The notes below the pieces were generated by a model. That model made no database searches. It was not told where the DNA came from and saw only the letters and a program-made list of their open reading frames with translations. A DNA stretch of 64,000 bases from positions 992,001 through 1,056,000 of the forward strand of contig OY760942.1 of assembly GCA_963664065.1 (NCBI GenBank), in the 5' to 3' direction. Both the position numbers and the translations under genes were made by a program. The DNA is from JABDJL01 sp963664065 (GTDB lineage Bacteria; Pseudomonadota; Gammaproteobacteria; Xanthomonadales; SZUA-36). Every line of letters begins with the position of its first letter. The first letter of the stretch is position 1. Positions 51,432 to 59,655 of the stretch are shown piece by piece.

Positions 51432-53813
51432 ATGTCTCAAAAAAACCGACCAATTAAAACCCTTTTATCCGTGTCAATCGCTCTCGCCTTGAGCAGCGGC
51501 GCTGTTCAAGCTCAGGAAGAAGCTGGAACTACCCGTATAATCGAAGAAATCGTCGTGACCGCGACAAAAAGAGCGAAAGCTGCACAAGATATCCCGATTA
51601 CCGTTCAAGCCATAGGCGAAGAGGCCTTAGAGGATCTGAATATCGGTAACTTTGAGGACTATATTCGACATCTGCCCGGGGTGACATCAGCGGGTCAAGG
51701 GCCAGGTCAAATGAACGTGTTCATACGCGGCGTATCCACCGGAAAAGGCAACGTAAAAGTTTCCGGTGCCCTCCTGGAAGAACCTAACGTTGCTTTCTAT
51801 CTTGATGAGGCGCCCATTTCTATGGGTGGCCGAAGTCTTGACCCTTATATGACCGACATGGCCCGGGTGGAAGTACTGCCCGGGCCCCAAGGCACTCTGT
51901 TCGGCGCCAGTTCCCAGGCCGGTACAGTTCGTCTGATTACGAATAAGCCGGTCTACAATGATTTTGAGGCCGGTTTCGTCACCAGTATTTCTAACACCCA
52001 CAAGGGTGAGATGAGCAATTCAGTGGAAGCCCACCTCAATTTTCCGCTGATTGATGACAAACTGGCTGCCCGCATTGCTATATATAATGTCAAAGAAGGC
52101 GGCTTTATCGATAACGTGCCCGGTTCGAAACAAATAGAAAATCCAATCGTTGCTGCAACACCGCGATCAGCACGAGAAATTATCACTAACACTACGCTTG
52201 CCGGAAACGATTTCAACGATGCCACCTTTATGGGCTTCCGCGGCGGTCTTAAATACGCCATTAACGACGACTGGGAAGTTCTGGTACAACACACGCACCA
52301 GGGACTCGAGACTGAGGGAGTGTGGGACTACGATCCACTGTTGGGCGATCTGAAAACGCAGACTTTTACACCCTCTAATGCCGAAGACATTTGGGATCAC
52401 ACATCGTGGACGGTGACTGGCCGTCTTGCTAACCTGGACCTCATCTACACCGGTGCCTATCTTGATCGCACAAGAGAGGGTAAACAAGACTATACGGGCT
52501 ACGCTGACAGCGGTCCATTTATGCCGTATTACATTTGTGATTATCCCGGATACGCTTTTTGCGGTACGCCGGATTTGAACGTTATTCAGTTTTTGGACAT
52601 TGAGCGCACAAACCATGAATTCCGTGTTACTACCGACCCGGATAAGCGTGTGCGTTTGATCGCGGGTGTGTTTATGGAGGATTTTGATACCATTGAGCGT
52701 GGTGACTGGAGTTATCCGGCCGCCATGGACGTGGGTTTTGACCCCAACGCGCCATTTCCGACGGCCACCTCAAGCAACCCTAACACCAGGTCGCCGGACA
52801 TTGTCTACTTTAATGATTACACGAAAGGTAAAGAGGAACTCTCGTTCTTCGGTGAATTGACCTTCGACATTACTGACAATTTCTCAGCGATGATAGGGGC
52901 GCGCAGTTACGACATTGATATATCATTAAACGGTAGTTCTAATTACGGGCAAAGAACAGAAGGTGACAGCGGTACAAATATAGACGTAGTTCTCGCCGGT
53001 CAGAGCCCTGCCAACCTTTCAGATACGATTTATAAAGCCAGCCTGCAATGGTTTGCGAACGAGGATGCGATGCTGTACGCAACCTGGTCTGAGGGATACC
53101 GACCGGGTGGTTTTAACCGCAATGGCGGATCAGGCAACGCACCCAACTTCATACCATACTTTTTTGAATCGGATGAACTGGAAAATATTGAATATGGTTG
53201 GAAAACGAGCTGGCGGAACAACTCACTGCGCTTTAACGGATCGGTCTATTCCCTGAAGTGGGATGGCATGCAGGTGGCATCAATTGATTTTACCATCTCC
53301 AACCTGACGTTTATTGGCAACATTGCTGATGCTGAAATCCAGGGGCTGGAGGCGGATCTGGTCTGGCTGCCGACGGATGAGCTGAGCTTGTTCGTTAATG
53401 TTTCCTTTAACGACAGTGAATTAACCAATGTGCCGTCGGGCGTCCAGCCCACTTCACCGGTAGGCAGCCAACTCGCGCTGGCGCCAGATCTCCAATACGC
53501 GCTTCGTGCCCGCTATGACTGGCCTGTGAACGGCGGCTACGAACCGTTCGCGCAAGTCGGTGTACAGTACAGCGATGACACCCCAAGCTCGCTCATTCTC
53601 AACAATCAATTTCAACAAGATGCTTACACTACCTTGGACGCCTCATTCGGCGTGCATAAGGATAACTGGTCAGCCACCCTTTTTGTTGAGAACCTGACGG
53701 ATGAGAGGGCGGAGGTTTTTATTGATAATCAAGACTACGTTGTCAGAATAACCACCAATCGCCCACGAACAATTGGGCTGCGCTTCTCTTACGATTACGA
53801 CGGGGGATTTTAG
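51432..53813 (+). CDS. TonB-dependent outer-membrane receptor
   Basis: 793 aa. Signal peptide (LLSVSIALALSSGAVQAQE), then a TonB box-like IIEEIVVTATKRAK, a plug domain (about 60-180: VFIRGVSTG, MARVEVLPGPQGTLFGASSQAGTVRLITNKP), and a 22-strand barrel ending RPRTIGLRFSYDYDGGF. No covalent or N-terminal signalling (STN) domain, so it is not a transducer. The GGAAATAGC upstream is a weak ribosome site. It probably imports a compound used by the adjoining catabolic genes, but the ligand is not readable. A strong terminator follows at 53845. Confidence 0.92.
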   Translation: MSQKNRPIKTLLSVSIALALSSGAVQAQEEAGTTRIIEEIVVTATKRAKAAQDIPITVQAIGEEALEDLNIGNFEDYIRHLPGVTSAGQGPGQMNVFIRGVSTGKGNVKVSGALLEEPNVAFYLDEAPISMGGRSLDPYMTDMARVEVLPGPQGTLFGASSQAGTVRLITNKPVYNDFEAGFVTSISNTHKGEMSNSVEAHLNFPLIDDKLAARIAIYNVKEGGFIDNVPGSKQIENPIVAATPRSAREIITNTTLAGNDFNDATFMGFRGGLKYAINDDWEVLVQHTHQGLETEGVWDYDPLLGDLKTQTFTPSNAEDIWDHTSWTVTGRLANLDLIYTGAYLDRTREGKQDYTGYADSGPFMPYYICDYPGYAFCGTPDLNVIQFLDIERTNHEFRVTTDPDKRVRLIAGVFMEDFDTIERGDWSYPAAMDVGFDPNAPFPTATSSNPNTRSPDIVYFNDYTKGKEELSFFGELTFDITDNFSAMIGARSYDIDISLNGSSNYGQRTEGDSGTNIDVVLAGQSPANLSDTIYKASLQWFANEDAMLYATWSEGYRPGGFNRNGGSGNAPNFIPYFFESDELENIEYGWKTSWRNNSLRFNGSVYSLKWDGMQVASIDFTISNLTFIGNIADAEIQGLEADLVWLPTDELSLFVNVSFNDSELTNVPSGVQPTSPVGSQLALAPDLQYALRARYDWPVNGGYEPFAQVGVQYSDDTPSSLILNNQFQQDAYTTLDASFGVHKDNWSATLFVENLTDERAEVFIDNQDYVVRITTNRPRTIGLRFSYDYDGGF

Positions 53814-53844
53814 TGATCATCGAATTATGTTCCTGATATAAAAT

Positions 53845-53873
53845 GGGCGAACCTTAGGGTTCGCCCTTTTTTT
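53845..53873 (+). terminator. Rho-independent terminator after the TonB receptor gene
   Basis: Perfect 9 bp stem GGGCGAACC / GGTTCGCCC (53845-53853 and 53858-53866) with a TTAG loop, followed by seven T (53867-53873). Confidence 0.92.
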
Positions 53874-53907
53874 GTCACCGCCATTCATCAATATAGAGCA
53901 CTGACCT

Positions 53908-55905
53908 GTGAGCGCTCATGACAAGGCATCGTTGGGCTTCGCTAGCGGGAACACGCTTAACGAGGCAAAAATTCTTTTACAAAAAGGACGCCTCGATGAT
54001 GCTGTTAAATCCTTTAAACATCTGCTAAACGGCGACCAAAACAATCGCGAAGCGCTGTATTACCTTGCCGTCTGCCACCGAAAAAATAACCACAACGACA
54101 AGGCATTCGCGACACTGGAGCAGTTAGAGTCGCTGCATCCCCGTTATGGTCGAGCCTTCCAGGAAAAGGCCCACAACTACCTCTCTATCAACCAGCCCGC
54201 AGAGGCCCTGACTGCCTTTGAACAGGCCGTTTCTTTGAATCCCGCATTGCTTGCCAGTTGGAAGGCACTGGCCTCCTTGTACGAGCGCTCTGGAAATACG
54301 CAAGCAAGTAAGCAACCCGCTCATCACGTTGCGTGGCTATCGAGTTTGCCAGCACAATTACTCACCGTCACCAGCTTGATTCACGAAAACAAACTGTATA
54401 AGGCAGAGCAACTGTGTCGGGATTTCCTGCAAAAACATCCTCACCATATCGAGGCCATGCGCTTATTGGCCAAATTGGGCATGAAACTGCAAATACTGGA
54501 TGATGCCGAGTTCCTGCTGGAAAGCTGCGTCGAATTCAGTCCGGATTATCAACGCGCGCGACTGGATTATGTGCAGGTATTGCACAAACGGCAGAAATTC
54601 AGCAAAGCGCTTGAGCAAGCCAAGATACTGCACGCCAAGCACCCGGAAAATTTGAGCTTTAAAATAACCCTGGCCACAGAAAAACAGGCAGTCGGCGATT
54701 TTGACGAAGCGCTCAAAATCTATGACAGCGTGCTAAAACGCAAAAAACCAATGCCCTCCGTACACTCGGCACGCGGTCACGCTTTGAAAACAATTGGCAG
54801 AACCCAGGATGCCGTTGCCTCCTATCGAGCAGCGTATGCAGCCAAACATGATTTTGGCGATGCGTTTTGGAGTCTTGCTAACTTAAAGACTTATCGTTTC
54901 AGCGAGGCTGAAATGGCACAGATGCGAGCCGCCGAATCTGCGCCCACCACCGCTGAGAGCGATCGCATACACTTGTGTTTTGCCCTGGGCAAGGCGCTGG
55001 AAGACCGGACTGAATTCGCCAATTCATTCAGCTACTATGAACGCGGCAACGCCCTGAAAAAGCAACAAAGCCGCTATAGTCCTGAGGGCCTGGAAACTGA
55101 ACTGGATGCGCAAAAAGAGCAGTTTGACGCCACGTTTTTTGAGGTCCGATCAGGTCAAGGTTGTCCGTCCGCAGCACCAATATTTGTGCTGGGCTTGCCG
55201 CGCGCAGGCTCAACACTACTGGAACAGATTTTAGCCTCCCACTCAAAGGTGGATGGGACCATGGAACTTGCCAACATCATCGGTCTGGCTCATCGCCTCA
55301 ACGGCCGGCGTATGATCAAGGAGGATTCCCTCTACCCAAAAATTGTCCACCAATTATCTGCTGAACAAGTCAGAAAGTTCGGTGAAGATTATATTGCTGA
55401 TACGGCGTTTCATCGGCACGGTGGAGCGTTTTTCACTGACAAGATGCCGAATAACTTCAGACACATTGGCCTTATTCATTTGATTTTACCCAACGCGAAA
55501 ATTATTGATGCGCGACGCCGCCCCATGGCCTGCTGTTTCAGCGGCTTTAAGCAGCTTTTCGCTGAAGGGCAGGAATTCACTTATGGCCTGGAGGAAATGG
55601 GCCGCTACTACCGGGCTTATGTCGAACTGATGGAATATTGGGACAAGGTCCTGCCTGGAAAAATACTCCGGGTACAATACGAAGACGTGGTTTCGGATCT
55701 GGAAACTGAGGTACGCAAAATACTTGAATTCTGTGGGCTGCCATTCGAACCTGAGTGTCTGGAGTTTCACCGCACAAAACGTGCTGTCAGGACACCGAGT
55801 TCCGAACAAGTGAGACAGCCGATCTACACGAGCGGCCTTGAGCAGTGGCGTCACTACGAGCCTTACCTGGAACCGTTAAAGGAGGCGCTCGGGCCGGCAC
55901 TTTAA
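53908..55905 (+). CDS. TPR-sulfotransferase fusion protein
   Basis: 665 aa beginning with GTG. Residues about 10-350 are tetratricopeptide repeats (ILLQKGRLDDAVKSFKHLL, ALTAFEQAVSLNPALLASW). The C-terminal 270 residues are a sulfotransferase-type domain with the PAPS 5'-phosphosulfate loop IFVLGLPRAGSTLLEQILASH. Such TPR-sulfotransferases are frequent in marine gammaproteobacteria and sit near TonB receptors, but their acceptor is generally unknown. It may modify a small molecule or envelope glycan. Low G+C in the first third compared with the neighbours is my visual impression. Confidence 0.87.
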   Translation: MSAHDKASLGFASGNTLNEAKILLQKGRLDDAVKSFKHLLNGDQNNREALYYLAVCHRKNNHNDKAFATLEQLESLHPRYGRAFQEKAHNYLSINQPAEALTAFEQAVSLNPALLASWKALASLYERSGNTQASKQPAHHVAWLSSLPAQLLTVTSLIHENKLYKAEQLCRDFLQKHPHHIEAMRLLAKLGMKLQILDDAEFLLESCVEFSPDYQRARLDYVQVLHKRQKFSKALEQAKILHAKHPENLSFKITLATEKQAVGDFDEALKIYDSVLKRKKPMPSVHSARGHALKTIGRTQDAVASYRAAYAAKHDFGDAFWSLANLKTYRFSEAEMAQMRAAESAPTTAESDRIHLCFALGKALEDRTEFANSFSYYERGNALKKQQSRYSPEGLETELDAQKEQFDATFFEVRSGQGCPSAAPIFVLGLPRAGSTLLEQILASHSKVDGTMELANIIGLAHRLNGRRMIKEDSLYPKIVHQLSAEQVRKFGEDYIADTAFHRHGGAFFTDKMPNNFRHIGLIHLILPNAKIIDARRRPMACCFSGFKQLFAEGQEFTYGLEEMGRYYRAYVELMEYWDKVLPGKILRVQYEDVVSDLETEVRKILEFCGLPFEPECLEFHRTKRAVRTPSSEQVRQPIYTSGLEQWRHYEPYLEPLKEALGPAL

Positions 55906-56009
55906 AATATTGTGTTCTGACTGAGATCGTCGTAAAATCGGGCAGCGACACTCATGGCAATGGCATTCAGGATTTTCACTACGCGAAGTGGGCACGCAAG
56001 GTGGGCATT

Positions 56010-56165
56010 ATGGAAATGACTATTGCCGGGGTTAAGCAGCTTGGCGGCGAGGAACTTGAGATCACTCTCCTGCCGGAAAAACATACCTCCATATTTACAA
56101 CGCACTGGTTACGAGAGAATTGCTACTGCATCAATACGGTATTTACAGCACCATTAATTTGCTGA
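56010..56165 (+). pseudogene. Remnant of the N-terminal domain of a GBBH/TmpA-type oxygenase
   Basis: From the ATG at 56010 the frame encodes MEMTIAGVKQLGGEEL and, later, THWLRENCYC. This resembles the start of gamma-butyrobetaine hydroxylases and relatives (a short beta domain then WLRDNC with cysteines). The frame ends after about 50 codons at 56165. The overlapping frame from 56120 (HQYGIYSTINLLKRSAQ) could be the last residues of the same protein, which would imply loss of about 1 kb of the middle. It sits directly before the TmpB-like gene, so it looks like a dead tmpA partner. No other evidence. Confidence 0.45.
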
Positions 56166-56182
56166 AACGGAGTGCCCAGGTA

Positions 56183-56767
56183 ATGAATGCTGCGGTGTTT
56201 GACCGGAATGCGATTGACGCGACCAACATCGTCGATTACATCGCTGATGTGTTTGAGCGGCGCGGAGCAGAGTCTTATCTTGGGGAAAAGGTCTCCATGT
56301 CGCAACACATGCTGCAGGCGGCTCAGGCGGCAGAGATCTCGCAAACGGATCCTGAGTTGATTGTTGCCGCGTTGCTTCACGACATCGGCCACTACAGCAA
56401 TGAAATACCTGACAGCGTGTTGATGAAAGGAACGAACAACTACCATGAAGAGGCCGGCGCCAATATCCTGGCGGATTATTTTCCGCTATCGGTGACGGAA
56501 CCGATTCGGCAACACGTCGCGGCCAAACAGTATCTGTGTGCCACCGATCCGGAATATTTGTCCCGTTTGTCCGAGGCATCGGTGTATACGCTGAAGGTAC
56601 AAGGTGGTCCTATGAACCCGGATGAGGTGGCGGAATTCGAGAGGTCCCCGTACCTCGATAACTGTATCAGGCTGCGCCTTTGCGATGACGCGGGCAAAGA
56701 CCCGGACCAATCACACCAGGATTTTTCTTATTATCGGGAACTCGTGCAGAGCCTGGTTCAGAGATAG
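56183..56767 (+). CDS. tmpB: HD-domain mixed-valent diiron C-P cleaving oxygenase, TmpB/PhnZ family
   Basis: 194 aa from ATG 56183. It follows the PhnZ pattern closely: metal ligands H42, H66-D67 (ALLHDIGH), H88, H111 and D168; the lid residues Y32 and E35 (YLGE); the phosphonate-binding K115 (HVAAK) and VQGGPM. TmpB and PhnZ cleave 1-hydroxy-phosphonates with O2 to a carboxylic acid and phosphate. PhnZ works with the PhyH-type PhnY on aminoethylphosphonate; TmpB with the GBBH-type TmpA on trimethyl-aminoethylphosphonate, giving glycine betaine. No PhnY-type gene is here and a TmpA-type gene is 1.8 kb away, so TmpB is preferred. A longer open frame to 56120 is discounted. Confidence 0.87.
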   Translation: MNAAVFDRNAIDATNIVDYIADVFERRGAESYLGEKVSMSQHMLQAAQAAEISQTDPELIVAALLHDIGHYSNEIPDSVLMKGTNNYHEEAGANILADYFPLSVTEPIRQHVAAKQYLCATDPEYLSRLSEASVYTLKVQGGPMNPDEVAEFERSPYLDNCIRLRLCDDAGKDPDQSHQDFSYYRELVQSLVQR

Positions 56768-56796
56768 CCCGCATATGGCACCAGTCTTCAGCGGCA

Positions 56797-58341
56797 CTAT
56801 TTCAGCGAACCTGGACCGAAGTCCCTGTGCAACCACCTGATCAGGGAAATACACATCAGCACGATGACCGGCAGCAGTGGCACCGAAAATACGACAGTCG
56901 CTGCCTGCACGATTTCGAAGTCTCCTGACACAAGCAGGCTCATTGCCAGCAACGCGAGTGCAAATGCCCAGACCAGGCGGGAGATCTTCGGCGGCTCCTG
57001 GTCGTTGTGCAGATTCTTGCTACACACGCTGGCCACGGTGTATGAAGCCGAGTCAAACGAGGTCGCATAAAATATAACGCTGAGAACGATAAATATGGAC
57101 AGGGCAGCTTTACCGAATGGCAAGTGTGCAATCGCTTTGGCAGTGATCACGGACATGCCGCTGTCAGTCAGCAAATCGGATAGAGGCAATTGGCCTGACG
57201 ATTCGAGGAAGATGGCGTAGCCGCCGATGATGGCCAGGAACAGTGTAGTTCCCAGCGTACCCCAGCCGATGATTCCGAGCACCAGTTGCCGAATCGTTCG
57301 ACCTCTTGATATACGGCCAATGAATAAGGCAACAAATGCGGCGTAAGCAATCCACCAGGCCCAGTAAAAAATAGTCCACGACTCGGGAAAGCCGGATTTT
57401 TCTATAGGATCCATCCATGTTGACATGCGCACGAAATTTTCGGCCAGCATGCCGGCACTGTTGACGCTGATTGAGAGAATAAACAATGTCGGTCCCGCCA
57501 GGAGAATAAACAACAGCGTAGCAACGGCGAGCACCATATTGATGTCAGCGAGTACCTTGATGCCCTTTTTCAGCCCGCGATAAGCGCTTGCCCCGAAAAG
57601 TGCCAGCCAGATGGCCAACACTATTAATTTGGTCATTAGTGAATCAGGAATGCTAAACAACTCCGAAGCCATGGCCGATACAAGCGGCACACCCAGCCCG
57701 AGCGACGTTGCAGTACCTCCGACAATGCCAAGCGCGATTACAATATCGATCAATTTACTCAGAGGTTTGCGGCCCCTGACCGGAAGTGCGCCTTCGCATG
57801 CGCCGCTTATTTTCATCATTGGCGCGCGGTTGACGAACAGCATGTATGCGACCGGGACCGTCGGAATGGCGTAAAAGGCCCAGGGCGTAATTCCCCAGTG
57901 AAACAGCGGGTACATATGCGCCCATTCCATCGCCGCGGCAGAATGCGGTGCAATGCCGAACGGTGGATTTTGAACATAGAAAATGGGCTCGGCCATACCC
58001 CAGGCGATCAGGCTGCCGCCAATTCCCGCGGTGAACATCATCGCAACCCAGTGTACATCCGAATACTCCGGAGCCTCTCCAGGCGTTCCGAGGGTAACGT
58101 TCCCGTACGGACCAAATGCAAGCCAGACTGCGAAAAAGAGAGAACAGATGCCCATTGTCAGATACAGCCAGCCGAGCTTGCCAGTGACAAAATTCATGGC
58201 AGCGTCTGCGAGTACGGCGCCGCGTTCCGGCCAGACAATCATTCCTGCCCCGATTGCGATGATCAGTAGCAGAGCAGGTGTGAAAATTGTCCAGTCAATG
58301 CTTGGATCGGGATGTCCTGACCCAATTTGGGCGGCGTTCAT
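56797..58341 (-). CDS. BCCT-family betaine/choline/carnitine transporter
   Basis: 514 aa, twelve membrane helices of the LeuT fold. The substrate-binding Trp box is WTIFYWAWWIAYA; the conserved ISRGRTIRQLVLG loop and GGTATSLGLGVPLVS follow the family. BCCT proteins import trimethylammonium compounds with sodium or protons, or by antiport. It is divergent from the oxygenase gene at 58525 and convergent with tmpB (29 bp between stops). Given the flanking tmpA/tmpB-type genes, trimethyl-aminoethylphosphonate, choline, betaine and carnitine are all plausible cargo. The short C-terminal tail lacks the long osmosensory extension of BetP. Confidence 0.92.
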   Translation of the reverse strand: MNAAQIGSGHPDPSIDWTIFTPALLLIIAIGAGMIVWPERGAVLADAAMNFVTGKLGWLYLTMGICSLFFAVWLAFGPYGNVTLGTPGEAPEYSDVHWVAMMFTAGIGGSLIAWGMAEPIFYVQNPPFGIAPHSAAAMEWAHMYPLFHWGITPWAFYAIPTVPVAYMLFVNRAPMMKISGACEGALPVRGRKPLSKLIDIVIALGIVGGTATSLGLGVPLVSAMASELFSIPDSLMTKLIVLAIWLALFGASAYRGLKKGIKVLADINMVLAVATLLFILLAGPTLFILSISVNSAGMLAENFVRMSTWMDPIEKSGFPESWTIFYWAWWIAYAAFVALFIGRISRGRTIRQLVLGIIGWGTLGTTLFLAIIGGYAIFLESSGQLPLSDLLTDSGMSVITAKAIAHLPFGKAALSIFIVLSVIFYATSFDSASYTVASVCSKNLHNDQEPPKISRLVWAFALALLAMSLLVSGDFEIVQAATVVFSVPLLPVIVLMCISLIRWLHRDFGPGSLK

Positions 58342-58524
58342 TTTTTGCTCTCTTTCTTGATTATCATTATTCGGCGCGGAAGCTCGACCTTAATTCAGCC
58401 GCCACGTGCCAAACCTATCATGCCAGTCTCTCGCGGCTCGGAAAAGGACTCCGCAGGACCAGTCAGTGAGTATACAGCCGAGACACATTGCGGGGTAAAG
58501 GCAATTTGTCTAAACTCAATTCAC

Positions 58525-59655
58525 ATGCATCTGACCGAAATTGAATGCGGTGAGCGGGCCTTTTTTGTTAGCTGGACCGATCACTCAGTTACTGAGTTAC
58601 CCTTCATCTGGTTGCGCGATAATGCCCCCGGTGATCTGCATCCGGATACCCGCGAGAGGGTTTTCGATCTGTCGACAGTATCTATCGGCATTCAACCGCA
58701 GGCCTATGAGCTGGCGAACGACGCATTGCTTGTCCGCTGGAAGGATAAAGCAGAGGAATCGGTTTATACGTCGCAATGGCTGATATCTCATCAGCCCGGG
58801 CGTGTGCGCCAGGATCCGGCGAATCTGCGGCGAGAGCTGTGGACTGCCGGGACCCTACCCGAAATTCCACGCTTCGACGCATCATCATGTACCGAATCTG
58901 CAGACCTGCTTTACGAGGCATTGCTGGCCGTCAAGCGGCTTGGTCTGATTGTTTTCGATGGCCTGGGGGACAGGCGGTCTGCCGGTGAGGATTTTGGAGA
59001 TCTGATCGGGTTCAACCGACGGACGAATTTCGGTGTGATGTTCGAAGTGATCAGCAAGCCGGATCCCAACAATCTGGCATTCACCTCGCTTGCTCTACCT
59101 TTGCATACAGACCTCCCTAACCAGGCCGTGGTACCCGGCTACCAGTTCTTGCACAGCTATCGCAACAATGCGGATGGCGGTGAGTCGATATTCGCCGACG
59201 GCTTCAGAATTTGCGTTGATCTTGAAAAAGAAGAACCAGGGAATCTGGATCTGTTGATGCATGCTTCTGTTCCATGGCGTTTTCACGACGACAACTGCGA
59301 TATTCGCTACCATCAACCGATCATCAGCCAAAATCCCAATGGGGAATTTGATTGCTTTGCATTCAACGCTCATATCGCTGACGTTCCCGACATGGAAACC
59401 GAAGTTCTGTACGATTTCTATGCCGTCTATCGTAATTTGATGAAGCGCGTGCGCGATCCCCGGTATTCATTGCGGCACGCGCTACTGCCCGGGCAGATGG
59501 TGATGTTCGATAATCGAAGAGTGTTGCATGGCAGGGCGGCGTTCGATCCGGCGTCCGGCCATCGGCACTACCGGGGGTATTATATTGAACACAATGAAGT
59601 GGACAGCCTGATCCGGGTGCTCTCACGAGAATTAGACAGCAACGCCAATGAGTAA
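58525..59655 (+). CDS. tmpA: TmpA / gamma-butyrobetaine hydroxylase-type Fe(II)/2-oxoglutarate oxygenase
   Basis: 376 aa from ATG 58525; the upstream open frame to 58327 lies over the divergent promoter region. A small N-terminal beta domain (FIWLRDNAPGDLHP) lacks the zinc-binding cysteines of animal GBBH. The catalytic jelly-roll has the HxD iron ligands H194 and D196 (PLHTDLPN), the distal H335 (VLHGRAAFD), and GYQFLHSY with GGES. GBBH makes carnitine from gamma-butyrobetaine; TmpA hydroxylates trimethyl-aminoethylphosphonate. Both fit the region. The TmpB-like protein nearby favours TmpA; the ALDH next door, which could be a trimethylaminobutyraldehyde dehydrogenase, and the carnitine-dehydrogenase-like gene favour GBBH. 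It overlaps betB by 8 bp. Confidence 0.72.
   Translation: MHLTEIECGERAFFVSWTDHSVTELPFIWLRDNAPGDLHPDTRERVFDLSTVSIGIQPQAYELANDALLVRWKDKAEESVYTSQWLISHQPGRVRQDPANLRRELWTAGTLPEIPRFDASSCTESADLLYEALLAVKRLGLIVFDGLGDRRSAGEDFGDLIGFNRRTNFGVMFEVISKPDPNNLAFTSLALPLHTDLPNQAVVPGYQFLHSYRNNADGGESIFADGFRICVDLEKEEPGNLDLLMHASVPWRFHDDNCDIRYHQPIISQNPNGEFDCFAFNAHIADVPDMETEVLYDFYAVYRNLMKRVRDPRYSLRHALLPGQMVMFDNRRVLHGRAAFDPASGHRHYRGYYIEHNEVDSLIRVLSRELDSNANE

Noticed and set aside
56183..56767. Generic HD phosphohydrolase
   Set aside because: The YLGE lid, HVAAK and VQGGPM motifs are those of the PhnZ/TmpB oxygenases, not of nucleotide phosphohydrolases.
58327..58524. N-terminal extension of the tmpA-like gene
   Set aside because: It starts over the divergent BCCT gene start and has no similarity to the oxygenase family; the domain begins at 58525.
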